Below are positions 15,607-25,013 of a stretch of 63,663 bases of DNA, piece by piece (positions within the stretch are counted from its first letter, which is position 1; the number at the start of each line of letters is the position of its first letter). The stretch is from Sulfurimicrobium sp. (GTDB lineage: Bacteria; Pseudomonadota; Gammaproteobacteria; Burkholderiales; Sulfuricellaceae). A program made the position numbers and the translations under genes. The notes beneath the pieces are model-generated. The model was not told the DNA's origin and did no database searches. It saw only the letters and a list, made by a program, of their open reading frames with translations. The DNA is taken from positions 1 through 63,663 of the forward strand of contig JAUSBJ010000025.1 of the NCBI GenBank assembly GCA_030652035.1, read 5' to 3'.

Positions 15607-16703
15607 TGAGTACGAACATAAGCCCGATTCAAGACATTATCGCCGACTTCAAGGCCGGCAAAATGGTCGTCCTGGTGGACGAGGAGGACCGCGAGAACGA
15701 GGGTGACCTGGTGCTGGCTGCCGAGTTTGTCACCCCCGAGGCCATCAATTTCATGGCCCGCCATGGCCGCGGCCTGATCTGCCTGACCCTGACCGAGGCG
15801 CGCTGCCGCCAGCTTGATCTGCCGTTGATGGTTTCGAGCAACAAGGCGCCGCTGGGCACCAATTTCACCGTTTCGATCGAGGCCGCGGAAGGCGTGACCA
15901 CAGGCATCTCCGCTGCGGATCGCGCCAAGACCGTACTGGCGGCGGTGAAAAAAGATGCCGGGCCGAACGACGTGGTCCAGCCCGGCCATATCTTTCCGCT
16001 CAAGGCGCAGAATGGTGGCGTGCTGGTGCGTGCCGGCCACACCGAAGCGGGTTGTGACCTGGCTGCGCTGGCGGGACTGGAGCCGGCCGCAGTGATCTGC
16101 GAAATCCTCAAGGAAGACGGCGAGATGGCGCGCTTGCCGGATCTGCTGGTATACGCCAAGGAGCATGGCCTCAAGATCGGCACCATCGCCGACCTGATCC
16201 ACTACCGCAGCCAGACCGAAAGCCTGGTTGAGCGCGTGGCGGAAAAAGCGGTGCAGACCGTTTATGGCGAATTCCAGTTGATCACCTATCGCGACAAGAC
16301 TGCCAACGAAGTGCATCTGGCGCTGGTGAAAGGCGAGATCAAGGCCGGAGAGGAAACCCTGGTGCGCGTGCATGAGCCGCTGTCGGTGATGGATTTTATC
16401 GACACCACCAGCTTCGAGCATTCCTTCAGCGTGCATCAGGCGATGCAGGCCGTGGCCGATGCCGGCAAGGGCGTGATCGTGCTGATGCGTCGTGGTGGCG
16501 AGTCTTCTGCCGACCTGCTGGCGCGAGTGCAGCGCAGCGAACCCAAAATCCCCGCCAAGGTGGACTTGCGCAACTACGGTATCGGCGCGCAGATTCTGCG
16601 CGACCTCAATGTCACTAAAATGCGTCTTCTCTCGCTGCCGCGCAAGATGCCGAGCATGACCGGATTCGATCTGGAAGTGACCGGCTATTACGAACAGAAA
16701 TAG
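15606..16703 (+). CDS. ribB: DHBP synthase with degenerate GTP-cyclohydrolase II-like domain (RibBX)
   Basis: This is 365 residues. The N-terminal DHBP synthase domain (about 1-205) is intact: [21 protein letters not shown] and [11 protein letters not shown]. It makes the four-carbon unit of riboflavin from ribulose 5-phosphate. The C-terminal domain aligns with GTP cyclohydrolase II but lacks the zinc site. Where RibA has C-x2-GD..C-D-C, this protein reads [20 protein letters not shown] with no Cys. It is therefore the hybrid form called RibBX, and GTP cyclohydrolase II activity must come from another gene. It is often annotated as bifunctional RibBA, which would mislead here. Confidence 0.93.
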   Translation: MSTNISPIQDIIADFKAGKMVVLVDEEDRENEGDLVLAAEFVTPEAINFMARHGRGLICLTLTEARCRQLDLPLMVSSNKAPLGTNFTVSIEAAEGVTTGISAADRAKTVLAAVKKDAGPNDVVQPGHIFPLKAQNGGVLVRAGHTEAGCDLAALAGLEPAAVICEILKEDGEMARLPDLLVYAKEHGLKIGTIADLIHYRSQTESLVERVAEKAVQTVYGEFQLITYRDKTANEVHLALVKGEIKAGEETLVRVHEPLSVMDFIDTTSFEHSFSVHQAMQAVADAGKGVIVLMRRGGESSADLLARVQRSEPKIPAKVDLRNYGIGAQILRDLNVTKMRLLSLPRKMPSMTGFDLEVTGYYEQK

Positions 16704-16713
16704 GAAATGAGAT

Positions 16714-17181
16714 ATGGGAACCCCCAATAAACTGCCCGAATGCCATCCCGACCTGAATGGCGCTGGCCTGAAAATCGGCATTGCCATGAGCCGCTTCAAT
16801 ATCGATGTATGCGAGGGGCTGCTGGGCGCCTGTGTGACCGAGCTGCTCAAGCTGGGTGTCGCCAAGGAAGATATTTTTCTGGCGAGCGTGCCCGGCGCGC
16901 TGGAGATTTCCCTGGTGCTGCAAAAGATGGCGAAAAGCGGAAAATTCGATGCGCTGGTCGCGCTGGGCGCGATCATCCGCGGCGAGACCTATCATTTCGA
17001 GCTGGTGGCCAACGAGTCCGGCAGCGGCGTGACCCGCGTCATGCTGGATAGCAGTATGCCGATTGCCAATGCTATTCTCACCGTGGAAGACGATGAGCAG
17101 GCCCTGGTCCGGATGTCCGAAAAAGGGGCCGATGCAGCTCGGGTGGTGGTTGAAATGGTTAATCTGCTGAAGAAAATCTAA
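16714..17181 (+). CDS. ribH: 6,7-dimethyl-8-ribityllumazine synthase
   Basis: This 155-residue protein joins the RibD and RibB products to form lumazine, and typically assembles into icosahedral or pentameric shells. It shows the family motifs [43 protein letters not shown] and the [15 protein letters not shown] region. It lies between ribBX and nusB with short gaps, so it is co-transcribed. Confidence 0.97.
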   Translation: MGTPNKLPECHPDLNGAGLKIGIAMSRFNIDVCEGLLGACVTELLKLGVAKEDIFLASVPGALEISLVLQKMAKSGKFDALVALGAIIRGETYHFELVANESGSGVTRVMLDSSMPIANAILTVEDDEQALVRMSEKGADAARVVVEMVNLLKKI

Positions 17182-17192
17182 ATAGGCTTTAA

Positions 17193-17627
17193 ATGAAAAA
17201 AAACCGCCGCAAAGCGCGCGAACTTGCTGTTCAGGGCCTTTACCAGCGCCAGCTTACTGGCGACCCGGTAGAGATTATCGAAGCGCAGTTGCGTGAGCAC
17301 GAGGACTTTGAAAAAATCGATGGAGCGCATTTTTCCGCCATCCTGCATGGCGCAATCAATGAGGTGACCAATCTGGAAAGCAGGCTGCGACCCTGCCTTG
17401 ATCGCCCTATTGAAGATTTGAGTCCGGTCGAGCGCGCTGTCCTGATGGTGGCGACCTATGAGTTTGCGCATCATGTTGAAATCCCCTACCGTGTGGTGAT
17501 CAACGAAGCCATTGAGCTGGCCAAGTGTTTTGGCGGTTCGGATGGCTACAAGTACGTCAATGGCGTGCTCGACAAGCTGGCAGCCAGCGAGCGGGCTGTC
17601 GAGGTCGGTGCGTCAAAGGGGCGTTGA
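17193..17627 (+). CDS. nusB: Transcription antitermination factor NusB
   Basis: This 144-residue all-helical RNA-binding protein begins with the basic [14 protein letters not shown] segment and has [14 protein letters not shown] and [17 protein letters not shown], typical of NusB. It binds boxA RNA with NusE in rRNA antitermination. Its place behind ribH is conserved in Proteobacteria. thiL, a frequent next gene, is not present; a DUF1538 operon follows after 155 bp. Confidence 0.97.
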   Translation: MKKNRRKARELAVQGLYQRQLTGDPVEIIEAQLREHEDFEKIDGAHFSAILHGAINEVTNLESRLRPCLDRPIEDLSPVERAVLMVATYEFAHHVEIPYRVVINEAIELAKCFGGSDGYKYVNGVLDKLAASERAVEVGASKGR

Positions 17628-17639
17628 CCTGGTCTTGCA

Positions 17640-17711
17640 GCCGGCATCTCGCCGGCACGCAAGAAAAACCATTCGAATGGCTTCGCATTCTTTACCGTTC
17701 ATGGTTTCTTG
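17640..17711 (+). terminator. Hairpin-rich region after nusB
   Basis: GCCGGC-ATCTC-GCCGGC (17640-17656) and a longer arm pair, CAAGAAAAACCAT (17660-17672) with ATGGTTTCTTG (17701-17711), follow nusB. The two A bases inside the left arm are unpaired. This could end the riboflavin operon. No long T run follows, so the call is tentative. Confidence 0.35.
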
Positions 17712-17781
17712 AAGATCCAATCCGTGTTGGATAAGTAAGTCCTGATTACACGGTCGCCCTGCACTGGCTATAATCAGACTT

Positions 17782-19494
17782 ATGGCGAAAAAACTCCGTT
17801 ACGGCGATTACCTTGGTGCAGTGCGCCACCGCCAGCGCAAGCTCAGCTACAACGCAGTGGTTGCGCATACCCGGCTTTCTCCACGTAAAACCAAACTGCG
17901 GCCACTCGACCTGTATCGCCTGTTGGGGCCATATATCGGTGTGCGTTTTGCCGAACAGTTGATGGCGGTCGTGCCGTTGGCGTCGTTTCTGGTACTGTTC
18001 CAGTTTGGTGTGCTGAATTCCGAAGTGCATGGCTGGGAAAGCATTGCCCTGGGAATGATGGCGGTGATCTGCGGCTTGATGCTGTTCATGGAAGGGGTCA
18101 AGCGTGGACTCATGCCATTCAGCGAAAATATCGGCTATACCATGCCGGGCAAGTTTTCCACCCCGAGGGTCTTGGGTGTTGCTTTCGTGCTGGGTTTCAT
18201 GGCAACCCTTGCCGAGCCGGCCATCGGCGCGCTCAAGGCGGCTGGCAGCCTGGTTAGCCGGGATGGCACGCCTTATCTGCATCTGCTGCTCAACGAGCGC
18301 TCGGACTTGCTGGTGCTGGCGGTTGGGTTCGGCGTCGGCTTGGCTGTTCTGGCCGGCATGCTGCGCTTTATTTATGGCTGGAGCCTGAAGTCGCTCATTA
18401 TCTCCACCCTGGTGCCAGCGCTCAGCATGACCCTGTTTTTTTCCATGGATAGCCGGCTGGAGCCGATCATCGGGCTGGCATGGGACTGCGGCGCGATTAC
18501 CACCGGGCCGGTGACCGTGCCGCTGGTGCTGGCGATCGGGATTGGCGTGTCCGCCGCGACCAGCGCAGAAGACAATCCGCTCTCCGGTTTTGGGATTGTC
18601 ACTTTGGCGTCACTATTTCCGCCCATCGCAGTGATGTCGCTTGGCTTGGCTCTTTCGTTTGGGGATTTTCCGGTGCTGGAAACGGCTGCGAATATAGCAG
18701 CCGCACCAGCCTGGTATGAAAGCTCTCCCTTCGATGACATCATTGCCGCTTTGCGCGCCATTCTTCCGCTAACCCTGTTTCTCTGGCTGGTGCAGTACTG
18801 GTGGCTGAAGGAGCCGGTGAAAGAAGGGAAGGTTTTGGTGTATGGCATCACCCTTGCCGTGATGGGCATGATGCTTTTCAATGTCGGCCTGGATTACGGC
18901 CTGACGCCTTTGGGCTCGCAGGCGGGTGGGATGGTGCCGGCCGCCTTCGCACCGTATCCGGCCATTCAGGATTCGCCCTTGTACCCTTACTGGACAGGCA
19001 TCGGCATTGCCCTGCTGTTTGCCCTGTTGCTCGGTTTTGGCGCCACGGTGGCCGAGCCTGCATTGAATGCCATGGGCGTCACGGTGCAGAACCTTACCGA
19101 TGGCGCTTTTACCAAGAAACTTCTGATTCGTGCCGTGGCGGTGGGCGTGGGCCTGGGTGTGGCTCTGGGCGTGGCGAAGGTGATTTTCGCCATCCCGATT
19201 GTCCTGCTGCTCATCCCCGCTTATTTGCTGACCCTGGCCTTGACGGTGATTTCCAGCGAAGAATATGTCAATCTGGCCTGGGACAGCGCCGGGGTCACCA
19301 CCGGGCCCGTGACCGTCCCCCTGGTTCTGGCATTGGGATTGGGGCTGGGCAAGGCGGTGGGTGCGCAGGACGGATTCGGTATTCTTGCGATGGCTTCGGT
19401 TGGGCCGATTCTGAGCGTACTTGTGACCGGACTATGGATCAGATGGCGGGTGAAGAGTAACCGTATGGCTATCGAAAGGATCAACCGCAGATGA
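17782..19494 (+). CDS. DUF1538 family integral membrane protein (internally duplicated)
   Basis: This 570-residue protein has roughly twelve or more membrane segments and two homologous halves. GFMATLAEPAIGALK (about 137) matches GFGATVAEPALNAMG (about 418), and GLAWDCGAITTGPVTVPLV (about 231) matches NLAWDSAGVTTGPVTVPLV (about 497). Inverted- or tandem-repeat membrane folds of this kind are typical of secondary transporters, and the conserved AEPA and TTGPVTVP loops look like substrate or ion sites. The N-terminal 45 residues are basic and cytoplasmic. Its stop overlaps the start of a PII-like gene by 4 bp, and a second PII-like gene follows, so its activity is probably controlled by them. 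The substrate is unknown. Confidence 0.85.
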   Translation: MAKKLRYGDYLGAVRHRQRKLSYNAVVAHTRLSPRKTKLRPLDLYRLLGPYIGVRFAEQLMAVVPLASFLVLFQFGVLNSEVHGWESIALGMMAVICGLMLFMEGVKRGLMPFSENIGYTMPGKFSTPRVLGVAFVLGFMATLAEPAIGALKAAGSLVSRDGTPYLHLLLNERSDLLVLAVGFGVGLAVLAGMLRFIYGWSLKSLIISTLVPALSMTLFFSMDSRLEPIIGLAWDCGAITTGPVTVPLVLAIGIGVSAATSAEDNPLSGFGIVTLASLFPPIAVMSLGLALSFGDFPVLETAANIAAAPAWYESSPFDDIIAALRAILPLTLFLWLVQYWWLKEPVKEGKVLVYGITLAVMGMMLFNVGLDYGLTPLGSQAGGMVPAAFAPYPAIQDSPLYPYWTGIGIALLFALLLGFGATVAEPALNAMGVTVQNLTDGAFTKKLLIRAVAVGVGLGVALGVAKVIFAIPIVLLLIPAYLLTLALTVISSEEYVNLAWDSAGVTTGPVTVPLVLALGLGLGKAVGAQDGFGILAMASVGPILSVLVTGLWIRWRVKSNRMAIERINRR

Positions 19495-19856
19495 ATGAAG
19501 AAATCATTGTATTGACCGATGTCGTGCTGATTACCGTCATCGTCCAGCGTGGCGCGGCGGACACGGTGGTACGCGCAGCCCAGAAAGCGGGGGCGCAGGG
19601 AGCGACCATTTTTTATGCGCGCGGTACTGGGGTGCGCCAGCGACACCTTGGAATTTTGGGTGTCGCGGTCAATTCGGAAAAAGAGGTGGTGTATATCGTG
19701 GCATCCAGCGACCAGGCTGACCGGATTTTCGAGCAGGTGTTTGTTGCCGCCAAGCTCGATACTCCGGGTATGGGCATGATTTACATGACGCATCTGGAAA
19801 AAATGGCGACGCATGTTCCACATGACTTGATTACCCGGATTTCAGACCATGAGTGA
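19491..19856 (+). CDS. PII-like signalling protein, first of two
   Basis: This 121-residue protein has a PII/ferredoxin-like fold: beta strand LTDVVLITVIVQRG, a helix, GATIFYARGTGVRQRHLG (T-loop region) and the C-terminal GMGMIYMTHLEKM (B/C-loop side). It lacks the classical GlnB uridylylation sequence around Tyr51, so it belongs to the PII-like proteins that bind nucleotides and regulate a neighbouring membrane protein. ATGA overlap with the DUF1538 gene and an 8-bp overlap with the second PII-like gene indicate tight co-translation. Confidence 0.8.
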   Translation: MNEEIIVLTDVVLITVIVQRGAADTVVRAAQKAGAQGATIFYARGTGVRQRHLGILGVAVNSEKEVVYIVASSDQADRIFEQVFVAAKLDTPGMGMIYMTHLEKMATHVPHDLITRISDHE

Positions 19857-20199
19857 TACAGGCGCGCTACAGTCCTACAAGGTGATCACCTGTTTCCTGC
19901 CTGCGGGGAAGGGCAAGGAAGTGCTGGATGATCTGCGCAAGCAAAAAGGGGTGTACAGCGGCTTTGTGCATCATGCGCGTGGCGCAGGGGTCGATAGCAG
20001 TCGTGGCAACAATGCGCCGTTCTATGTGGAACGCGAGGTCATTACCGTGCTGGCGCCTGTGGCACAGGCGGATGAGGTGTTCGAGTTCCTTTACTTCAAC
20101 GCCGGCCTGGACCAGCCCCATACCGGCATGATTCTGATGGAAAAAGCCATTCGCGGGATGACTTGCAACCTCACTTCGGAAATCGTGGACGAATCCTGA
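19849..20199 (+). CDS. PII-like signalling protein, second of two
   Basis: This 116-residue protein is another PII-like domain: YKVITCFLPAGKGKEVLDDL, GVYSGFVHHARGAGVD, EREVITVLAPVAQADEVFE and the end HTGMILMEKAIRG. It shares only the fold with the preceding paralogue, so the pair is either an old duplication or forms a heteromer. It is the last gene of the operon and is convergent with mgtE. The natural partner is the DUF1538 membrane protein; the ligand is unknown. Confidence 0.8.
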   Translation: MSDTGALQSYKVITCFLPAGKGKEVLDDLRKQKGVYSGFVHHARGAGVDSSRGNNAPFYVEREVITVLAPVAQADEVFEFLYFNAGLDQPHTGMILMEKAIRGMTCNLTSEIVDES

Positions 20200-20377
20200 G
20201 TGAAGAACCCCCGTAACCGGGAGCTTGAACCTTATTTCTTGTCAGACATAGGGCAGGTCTTGACGCTTGGCAATATATCGGGTGTAGCGCCAATTCATCA
20301 GGGCCAACGTTTTTGCCCATTATTTTTCCTGGTTATATTCAGCAAAGTATTTCAGATTCCATTTGAGGCAACGCCCA

Positions 20378-21820
20378 CTACAACAGAAATAAGGTGGCGA
20401 GGCCGAGGAAGATAAAGAATCCCCCACTGTCGGTTACGGCAGTAATCAGCACGCTCGATCCCACGGCGGGGTCACGTCCGAATTTGTGCATGACCAGGGG
20501 GATGAATACGCCCATGATCGCTGCCAGCAGCAGGTTGAGAATCATGGCGCCAGTCATGACCGCACCCAGAGCCGCATTGCGATACAGGGCGTAGGCCAGC
20601 AGGCCGAGGATGGAGCCCCAGATCAGGCCGTTGACCAGACTGACGCCAATCTCCTTGATAAACAGTTTGCGCATGCTGCTGGGGTGGATTTGCCCTAGCG
20701 CCAAGCCGCGCACGATCATGGTAATAGTCTGGTTGCCGGAGTTCCCGCCTATGCCTGCGACGATGGGCATCAGTGCAGCGAGAGCGACAATTTTCTCGAT
20801 CGAGCCTTCGAACACGCCGATCACGCGCGAGGCGATAAAAGCGGTCACCAGATTGATCGCCAGCCAGGTCCAGCGATTTTGCATGGATTTCCATACCGAG
20901 GCGAACATGTCTTCCTCTTCGCGCAAACCGGCCATGGCAAGCACATCGCCCTCCGCCTCGTCGCGGATGAAGTCCATCACTTCGTCAACGGTCAAACGCC
21001 CCACCAGCTTGTTGTAGGAATTCACTACCGGCGCTGTCACCAGATCGTAGCGCTCGAAGGCGGATGCCGCATCGCTGGCCTTGTCGTTGCCGTTGAAAAC
21101 CACCGGGTCGTCTGACATGACTGTCGCGACCAGCGCTTCAGGGTCGTGAAGCAAAAGGCGTTTCAGAGGCAGCACCCCGCGCAGCTTTTCCTTGTTGTCC
21201 ACGACGAACAGTTTGTCGGTATGGCTGGGCAGTTCGCCAAGCTTGCGCAAATCTGCCAGCACCTGCTCCAGGCTGATGTCGTCGCGTATGGTGACCATGT
21301 CGAAATCCATTAGCGCGCCCACAGTGCCTTCGGAATAGGACAGAGCGGATTGAAGTTGAGCCTGTTCTTCCTTGTTCAGCGACTTGAACAGTTCTTCGAT
21401 CACCTCTCGCGGCAGGTCGGCAGCCAGGTCGGCGATCTCGTCTGTGTCCAGTTGTTCCGCCGCCGCCCGCAGCTCGGCGGTGTCCATGGTGGCGATGAGC
21501 GATTCGCGTACCGCGTCCGACACTTCCAGCAGGATGTCGCCATCGCGATCCGCTCGCACGAGCTCCCAGACCACCAGTCGCTGATCGAGCGGCAGCGCTT
21601 CGAGAATGTAGGCGACGTCGGCAGGATGCAGAGCGTCCAGCGTGTTCTGCAATTCCGCCAGATTCTGCTTGTGCACCAGTTGCTGCACCAGATCGTGTCG
21701 CGGCATGTCCTGCTTGTTGACCAGCGACTCCACCAGCTCATGCTTGTGCAAAAGATCGACCACGCGCTTCAGGCTTTCCTGAACGCTTTCGTGCGGGGCG
21801 TTTTGGCTGCTATCTGGCAT
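20378..21820 (-). CDS. mgtE: Magnesium transporter MgtE
   Basis: This 480-residue protein has a cytosolic N domain of helical repeats (about 30-160, with LHPADVAYILEALP), a CBS pair (about 165-295) and five C-terminal membrane helices with the family pore signature PIVAGIGGNSGNQTITMIVRG. MgtE is a Mg2+ channel gated by Mg2+ binding to the N and CBS domains. It is convergent with the DUF1538/PII operon across 178 bp in which I see no gene. Confidence 0.96.
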   Translation of the reverse strand: MPDSSQNAPHESVQESLKRVVDLLHKHELVESLVNKQDMPRHDLVQQLVHKQNLAELQNTLDALHPADVAYILEALPLDQRLVVWELVRADRDGDILLEVSDAVRESLIATMDTAELRAAAEQLDTDEIADLAADLPREVIEELFKSLNKEEQAQLQSALSYSEGTVGALMDFDMVTIRDDISLEQVLADLRKLGELPSHTDKLFVVDNKEKLRGVLPLKRLLLHDPEALVATVMSDDPVVFNGNDKASDAASAFERYDLVTAPVVNSYNKLVGRLTVDEVMDFIRDEAEGDVLAMAGLREEEDMFASVWKSMQNRWTWLAINLVTAFIASRVIGVFEGSIEKIVALAALMPIVAGIGGNSGNQTITMIVRGLALGQIHPSSMRKLFIKEIGVSLVNGLIWGSILGLLAYALYRNAALGAVMTGAMILNLLLAAIMGVFIPLVMHKFGRDPAVGSSVLITAVTDSGGFFIFLGLATLFLL

Positions 21821-21884
21821 GGCGGATTTGGCTGTTATGGCAATGAAGCGGCTATTATAGTGGCGGCACTGGCTAAGGTTCTAT

Positions 21885-22577
21885 CTATCTGCGCATATTC
21901 CGGGTGCCGAATATCGCCGTTCCTATCCTGACGATGGTGGCGCCTTCGGCAATCGCGGATTCAAGGTCATTCGACATGCCTATGGAGAGGGTGTCGAGCT
22001 TGAAGCCCTTGTGGTTCAGTCCGTCGAACAATTCGCGCACTTCCCGGAATTGCCGTCTCTGCAAAGCGGCATCATCTGTCGCCGCCGGAATGGCCATCAG
22101 TCCACGCAGCTGCAGGCGGGGCAAGGCGCGTACATGTGTTGCCAAGGCTTCAAGTTCGCGTGGAGAAATCCCGCCCTTGCTGGCTTCGCCGCTTACGTTG
22201 ACTTCCAGGCATACCTGCAGGGGCGGCAGTGCCACGGGTCTGGCGGACGACAGGCGGTCGGCGATTTTCGCCCGGTCCACGCTGTGCACCCAGTTGAAAT
22301 GCTCGGCGACCAGACGTGTCTTGTTGCTTTGCAAGGGCCCAATGAAATGCCATTCCAGCGGCAAATCGGCAAGTGTCGCGATTTTGTCCACTGCTTCCTG
22401 AACGTAACTCTCGCCAAATGCGGCTTGTCCCGCCTGAAATGCTTCCCGCACCGCTTCCGCGGAAAATGTTTTGCTGACCGCGAGCAGGCGGATGTCCTGG
22501 GGTTCTCTTCCCGCCTGCATGGCCGCATACGCGATGCGTTGTTTAACGGCTTGCAAGGCGCTTATGATTGTTGTCAT
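21885..22577 (-). CDS. yggS: YggS family PLP homeostasis protein
   Basis: This 230-residue PLP-binding single-domain TIM-barrel protein has Lys in LLAVSKTFSAEAVREAF, GESYVQEAVDK, WHFIGPLQSNK, HSVDR and LSIGMSNDLESAIAEGATIVRIGTAIFG. It keeps free PLP balanced and has no known catalytic reaction. It is divergent from pilT with a 54-bp gap, which is the classical yggS-pilT arrangement in Proteobacteria. Confidence 0.96.
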   Translation of the reverse strand: MTTIISALQAVKQRIAYAAMQAGREPQDIRLLAVSKTFSAEAVREAFQAGQAAFGESYVQEAVDKIATLADLPLEWHFIGPLQSNKTRLVAEHFNWVHSVDRAKIADRLSSARPVALPPLQVCLEVNVSGEASKGGISPRELEALATHVRALPRLQLRGLMAIPAATDDAALQRRQFREVRELFDGLNHKGFKLDTLSIGMSNDLESAIAEGATIVRIGTAIFGTRNMRR

Positions 22578-22631
22578 AATGCCCTCATCAATCGGTCATG
22601 CGGTCGTGTGGCCGCACTTAGGGGATTATAA

Positions 22632-23675
22632 ATGGAAATTTCGGATCTACTCGCCTTCTCGGTCAAGAACAAGGCCTCCGATCTTCACCTTTCCGCGGGT
22701 CTGCCACCGATGATCCGCGTCAACGGCGACGTTCGGCGCATCAACGTCGACTCGCTGGATCATAAGGGTGTGCATGGCATGGTGTATGACATCATGAACG
22801 ATGGTCAGCGCAAGTTCTACGAGGAAAACCTCGAGGTCGATTTTTCCTTCGAAATTCCGGGCCTGGCACGTTTCCGCGTCAATGCATACAACCAGAACCG
22901 GGGCGCGGCGGCGGTGTTCCGTACCATTCCCTCCAAGGTGCTGACGCTCGAACAGCTCAATTGTCCGCCCATCTTCAAGGAAATCGCCGACCAGCCGCGC
23001 GGCATCGTGCTGGTGACCGGCCCGACCGGTTCCGGCAAATCCACCACCCTGGCGGCGATGATCAACCACATCAACGAAAACGAGTACGGCCATATCCTGA
23101 CGGTGGAAGACCCGATCGAATTCGTGCATGAAAGCAAGCGATGCCTGATCAATCAACGCGAGGTCGGGCCGCATACCCTGTCTTTCGCCAATGCCTTGCG
23201 CTCGGCGTTGCGTGAAGACCCGGACATCGTTCTGGTGGGCGAGATGCGCGATCTGGAAACGATACGCCTGGCGCTGACCGCCGCAGAAACCGGCCATCTG
23301 GTGTTCGGCACCCTGCATACCAGTTCGGCGGCCAAGACCATCGACCGGATCATTGACGTGTTTCCGGCAGCGGAAAAGGAAATGGTGCGTTCCATGCTGT
23401 CCGAATCGCTACGCGCGGTCATCGCCCAGACCCTGCTGAAAACCAAGGATGGCAGCGGGCGGGTGGCAGCGCACGAAATCATGATTGGAACGCCGGCGAT
23501 CCGGAACCTGATCCGTGAAAACAAGATCGCCCAGATGTATTCCGCTATCCAGACTGGACAGAACCTGGGCATGCAGACGCTCGACCAGTGCCTTACCGAC
23601 CTGGTGCGGCGCAATGTCGTTGCGCAGAATGAAGCGCGCACCAAGGCGGCAAATAAAGAAAGTTTCGGCGGCTAA
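22632..23675 (+). CDS. pilT: Type IV pilus retraction ATPase PilT
   Basis: This 347-residue protein begins with the PilT N-terminal SDLHLSAGLPPMIR domain. It has Walker A GPTGSGKSTT, the Asp-box TVEDPIEFVH, Walker B DPDIVLVGEMRD and the His-box TGHLVFGTLHT. AIRNLIRENK near the C-terminus is the retraction-associated helix. It powers pilus depolymerisation in twitching and DNA uptake. pilU follows after 135 bp. Confidence 0.97.
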   Translation: MEISDLLAFSVKNKASDLHLSAGLPPMIRVNGDVRRINVDSLDHKGVHGMVYDIMNDGQRKFYEENLEVDFSFEIPGLARFRVNAYNQNRGAAAVFRTIPSKVLTLEQLNCPPIFKEIADQPRGIVLVTGPTGSGKSTTLAAMINHINENEYGHILTVEDPIEFVHESKRCLINQREVGPHTLSFANALRSALREDPDIVLVGEMRDLETIRLALTAAETGHLVFGTLHTSSAAKTIDRIIDVFPAAEKEMVRSMLSESLRAVIAQTLLKTKDGSGRVAAHEIMIGTPAIRNLIRENKIAQMYSAIQTGQNLGMQTLDQCLTDLVRRNVVAQNEARTKAANKESFGG

Positions 23676-23810
23676 GCACAATCACACGAAGCGACTCCTC
23701 CCTTCCCTTCTCTCCGGATTGAGTGGTCTTTCCGCCAATCCCGGCGCGGATGCCATCTGCAATACGAGGGAAAAGGGCAAGGGGGAAAGCATCGCTAAAG
23801 AGGACAAATC

Positions 23811-24947
23811 ATGGAACGCGAACAGGCACAGAAATTCATGCACGATTTGCTGCGGCTGATGCTCAGCAAGAAAGCATCCGACCTGTTTATCACCGCCGGC
23901 TTCCCGCCCGCCATCAAGGTGGATGGCAAGGTGACTCCGGTTTCCAACCAGACCCTGACGCCGGCGCATACGCAGGAACTGGCGATGGCGGTCATGAATA
24001 GCAAACAGGCCTCCGAATTCGAATCCACCAAGGAATGCAACTTCGCCATTAGCCCGCCGGATATCGGCCGTTTCCGGGTCAATGCGTTCGTGCAGCAGTC
24101 GCGCGTAGGCTTGGTGCTGCGCACCATCACCGCCAAGATCCCGAAATTCGAAGAACTCGGGTTGCCTGAAGTGCTCAAGGATGTTGCCATGACCAAGCGT
24201 GGTCTGGTGATTTTCGTCGGCGGCACGGGTTCCGGAAAATCCACTTCGCTGGCGGCGATGGTGGGCTACCGTAATGAAAACAGCTTCGGCCACATCATCA
24301 CCATCGAAGACCCGGTGGAATACGTGCACGACCACAGGAACTGTATCGTGACCCAGCGCGAGGTCGGGGTGGACACGGACAACTGGTTTGCTGCGCTCAA
24401 GAATACCCTGCGCCAGGCGCCTGACGTGATCCTGATCGGCGAGATACGCGACCGCGAAACCATGGATTATGCGATTGCCTTCGCCGAGACCGGCCACTTG
24501 TGCCTCTCCACGCTGCACGCCAATAGCACCAATCAGGCGCTGGACCGGATTATCAACTTTTTCCCGGAAGAGCGCCGGGACCAGTTGCTGATGGATCTTT
24601 CCCTCAATCTCAAGGCTTTTGTTTCGCAGCGCCTGATTCCAATGAAGGAAGGCAAGGGCCGTGCCGCCGCAATCGAGATCATGCTCAATTCACCGCTGAT
24701 CTCTGACCTGATTTTCAAAGGGGATGTGCACGAGATCAAGGAGATTATCTCCAAGTCGCGCGAGCTGGGCATGCAGACCTTCGACCAGTCGCTGTTTGAT
24801 CTCTATGAAGCGGGTTACATCAGTTACGAGGACGCCTTGCGCAATGCCGATTCGGTCAATGACCTACGCCTCAGGATCAAGTTGCATGGACAGGAATCCA
24901 AGGACAGGGATTTGATGTCCGGTATCGACCATCTGGGCATCGTGTAA
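23811..24947 (+). CDS. pilU: PilT-like retraction ATPase PilU
   Basis: This 378-residue protein begins with SDLFITAGFPPAIKVDG and has Walker A VGGTGSGKST, TIEDPVEYVHDH, Walker B APDVILIGEIRDRE and TGHLCLSTLHANS. PilU is a PilT-dependent accessory retraction motor. The longer C-terminus (about 345-378, LHGQESKDRD) distinguishes it from PilT. It ends just before a hairpin shared with the convergent rlmL-like gene. Confidence 0.95.
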   Translation: MEREQAQKFMHDLLRLMLSKKASDLFITAGFPPAIKVDGKVTPVSNQTLTPAHTQELAMAVMNSKQASEFESTKECNFAISPPDIGRFRVNAFVQQSRVGLVLRTITAKIPKFEELGLPEVLKDVAMTKRGLVIFVGGTGSGKSTSLAAMVGYRNENSFGHIITIEDPVEYVHDHRNCIVTQREVGVDTDNWFAALKNTLRQAPDVILIGEIRDRETMDYAIAFAETGHLCLSTLHANSTNQALDRIINFFPEERRDQLLMDLSLNLKAFVSQRLIPMKEGKGRAAAIEIMLNSPLISDLIFKGDVHEIKEIISKSRELGMQTFDQSLFDLYEAGYISYEDALRNADSVNDLRLRIKLHGQESKDRDLMSGIDHLGIV

Positions 24948-24960
24948 AGAAAGCAGCGGT

Positions 24961-25013
24961 TAGCTATCAGCGGTCAGCGACTGGTTTGGCTGATGGCTGA
25001 ACGCTGATAGCTA
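24961..25013. terminator. Long hairpin between convergent pilU and rlmL-like gene
   Basis: TAGCTATCAGCG (24961-24972) pairs perfectly with CGCTGATAGCTA (25002-25013). Extra GGTCAGCG/GCTGA words in the 29-nt loop can extend it. The right arm contains the stop codon of the rlmL-like gene. There is no T run, so it may be a repeat-derived bidirectional terminator. Confidence 0.5.

Noticed and set aside
15603..16976. 457-residue open frame on the minus strand
   Set aside because: It is antisense to ribBX and ribH; the composition is artefactual and no motif is present.
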